Below, one piece after another: positions 63,442 to 64,000 of a stretch of DNA of 64,000 nt. The DNA lies in assembly GCF_900589395.1 (NCBI RefSeq), contig NZ_UUIS01000031.1, positions 62,001-126,000 on the forward strand, in the 5' to 3' direction. Position numbers and translations under genes: made by a program. The DNA comes from Pseudomonas viridiflava. GTDB lineage: Bacteria; Pseudomonadota; Gammaproteobacteria; Pseudomonadales; Pseudomonadaceae. Position 1 is the first letter of the stretch; each line of letters begins with the position of its first letter. A model generated the notes under the pieces. It saw only the letters and a program-made list of their open reading frames with translations, did not search any database and was not told where the DNA came from.

Positions 63442-64000
63442 GTCAAGACATCGCCAAGGCCAAGTCCAACGAGAGCCTGTATCGCAAGCGCGACATCAAG
63501 AACAAGATCGCCATGGTCCTGAGCTGCAGCGCCACGGCGTTCGGCCTGCTGTGGCTGGTGTGGATCCTGATGACCACCATCATCGAGGGTCTCAGCGCCC
63601 TGAACCTGCAACTGTTCACCGGCATGACCCCGCCACCGGGCACCGAAGGCGGTCTGGCCAACGCCTTCTACGGCAGCCTGCTGATGTCGCTGATGGGCCT
63701 GTTGATCGGCACCCCGATCGGCCTGATGGCCGGTGTGTGGCTGGCCGAGTTCGCCCGCTACTCCAAGCTGGGCAACGCGGTGCGCTTCATCAACGACATC
63801 CTGCTGTCGGCGCCCTCGATCGTGCTGGGCCTGTTCGTGTACACCGTGGTCATCCTGCCGCTGAACTCGCTCAGCGGCCACCAGATCGGCTTCTCGGCCA
63901 TTGCCGGTGCCATCGCCCTGGCGCTGCTGGTGATTCCGGTGGTGGTGCGTACCACCGATGAAATGATGCAGCTGCAACCGACCACCATGCGTGAAGCCGC
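63438..64000 (+). CDS. pstA: phosphate ABC transporter permease PstA (3' truncated by window edge)
   Basis: At least 187 residues of an inner-membrane permease, open to the last base. It begins MSQDIAKAKSNESLYRKR, has membrane helices from AMVLSCSATAFGLLWLVWIL onward, and shows the PstA-type pattern FINDILLSAPSIVLGLFVYT and TDEMMQLQPTTMREA, the EAA-type loop that contacts PstB. AAGGAGGGG upstream of ATG 63438 is a strong ribosome site. pstB and phoU are expected beyond the window. Confidence 0.93.
   Translation, partial: MSQDIAKAKSNESLYRKRDIKNKIAMVLSCSATAFGLLWLVWILMTTIIEGLSALNLQLFTGMTPPPGTEGGLANAFYGSLLMSLMGLLIGTPIGLMAGVWLAEFARYSKLGNAVRFINDILLSAPSIVLGLFVYTVVILPLNSLSGHQIGFSAIAGAIALALLVIPVVVRTTDEMMQLQPTTMREA

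Overview
The window reads as chromosomal DNA of a fluorescent-type Pseudomonas. The coding sequence is GC-rich and densely packed, REP-type inverted repeats with GTAGGAGC and TCGCGA cores sit between genes, and the gene content is typical of that genus (liu leucine operon, ibpA, glucarate genes, pstSCA, fused indolepyruvate oxidoreductase). The species cannot be fixed from the sequence alone.

Layout. 1-3.4 kb: a 5'-truncated flavin monooxygenase, then a TetR regulator divergent from an old-yellow-enzyme reductase. 3.4-3.6 kb: a probable non-autonomous IS5-like miniature element, followed by a REP pair. 3.7-16.3 kb: a catabolic block with thiolase, LysR regulator, fused 2-oxoacid ferredoxin oxidoreductase and liuABCDE, which takes leucine through isovaleryl-CoA to acetoacetate and acetyl-CoA. 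16.4-22.7 kb: a defence cassette on the minus strand (TerB-domain protein, P-loop ATPase, Lhr/DEAH-type helicase) that matches the Shango anti-phage architecture. Beside it is a 46-codon membrane-protein ORF on the opposite strand, coupled to a short leader peptide. 22.8-24.5 kb: ibpA with a sigma-32 promoter and a possible RNA thermometer, tRNA-Ser(TGA), and a YccA/BI-1 protein.

24.5-36.3 kb: N-methyl-amino-acid oxidase, ketoglutarate-semialdehyde dehydrogenase, a glycine-rich membrane protein, an MFS exporter, a two-component system, a formate/nitrite-type channel, nicotinamidase, and a TonB siderophore receptor with a Fur-like box. 36.4-39.8 kb: 2-hydroxyacid dehydrogenase, DUF1345, PxpA and DUF1989 genes. 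39.9-41.4 kb: a TPP riboswitch controlling two tandem TenA proteins, one without and one with the active-site cysteine. 41.4-47.8 kb: glucarate dehydratase, an FCD-family regulator, a lipoprotein hydrolase, a CdaR regulator and glycerate kinase. 47.9-51 kb: a chemoreceptor behind a FliA-type promoter and an AGE-family epimerase/isomerase. 51-55.3 kb: a class II HDAC-like amidohydrolase, an MFS carrier, an outer-membrane channel and a LuxR regulator, which look like one uptake-and-hydrolysis module. 55.6-60.4 kb: an AbrB transporter divergent from a LysR regulator, a small acidic orphan protein, a deoxyribosyltransferase-like protein and a FAN1-type nuclease with an SOS-like box. 60.5-64 kb: a Thr-rich secreted protein, then pstS, pstC and a truncated pstA.

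The best novelty leads are inside and beside the Shango-like cassette. SngA begins with three copies of a 21-residue motif at an exact 40-residue period, and the copies differ at synonymous sites. The adjacent two-cistron short ORF is also undescribed to my knowledge. All family assignments come from motifs and architecture read by eye; no database search was run.
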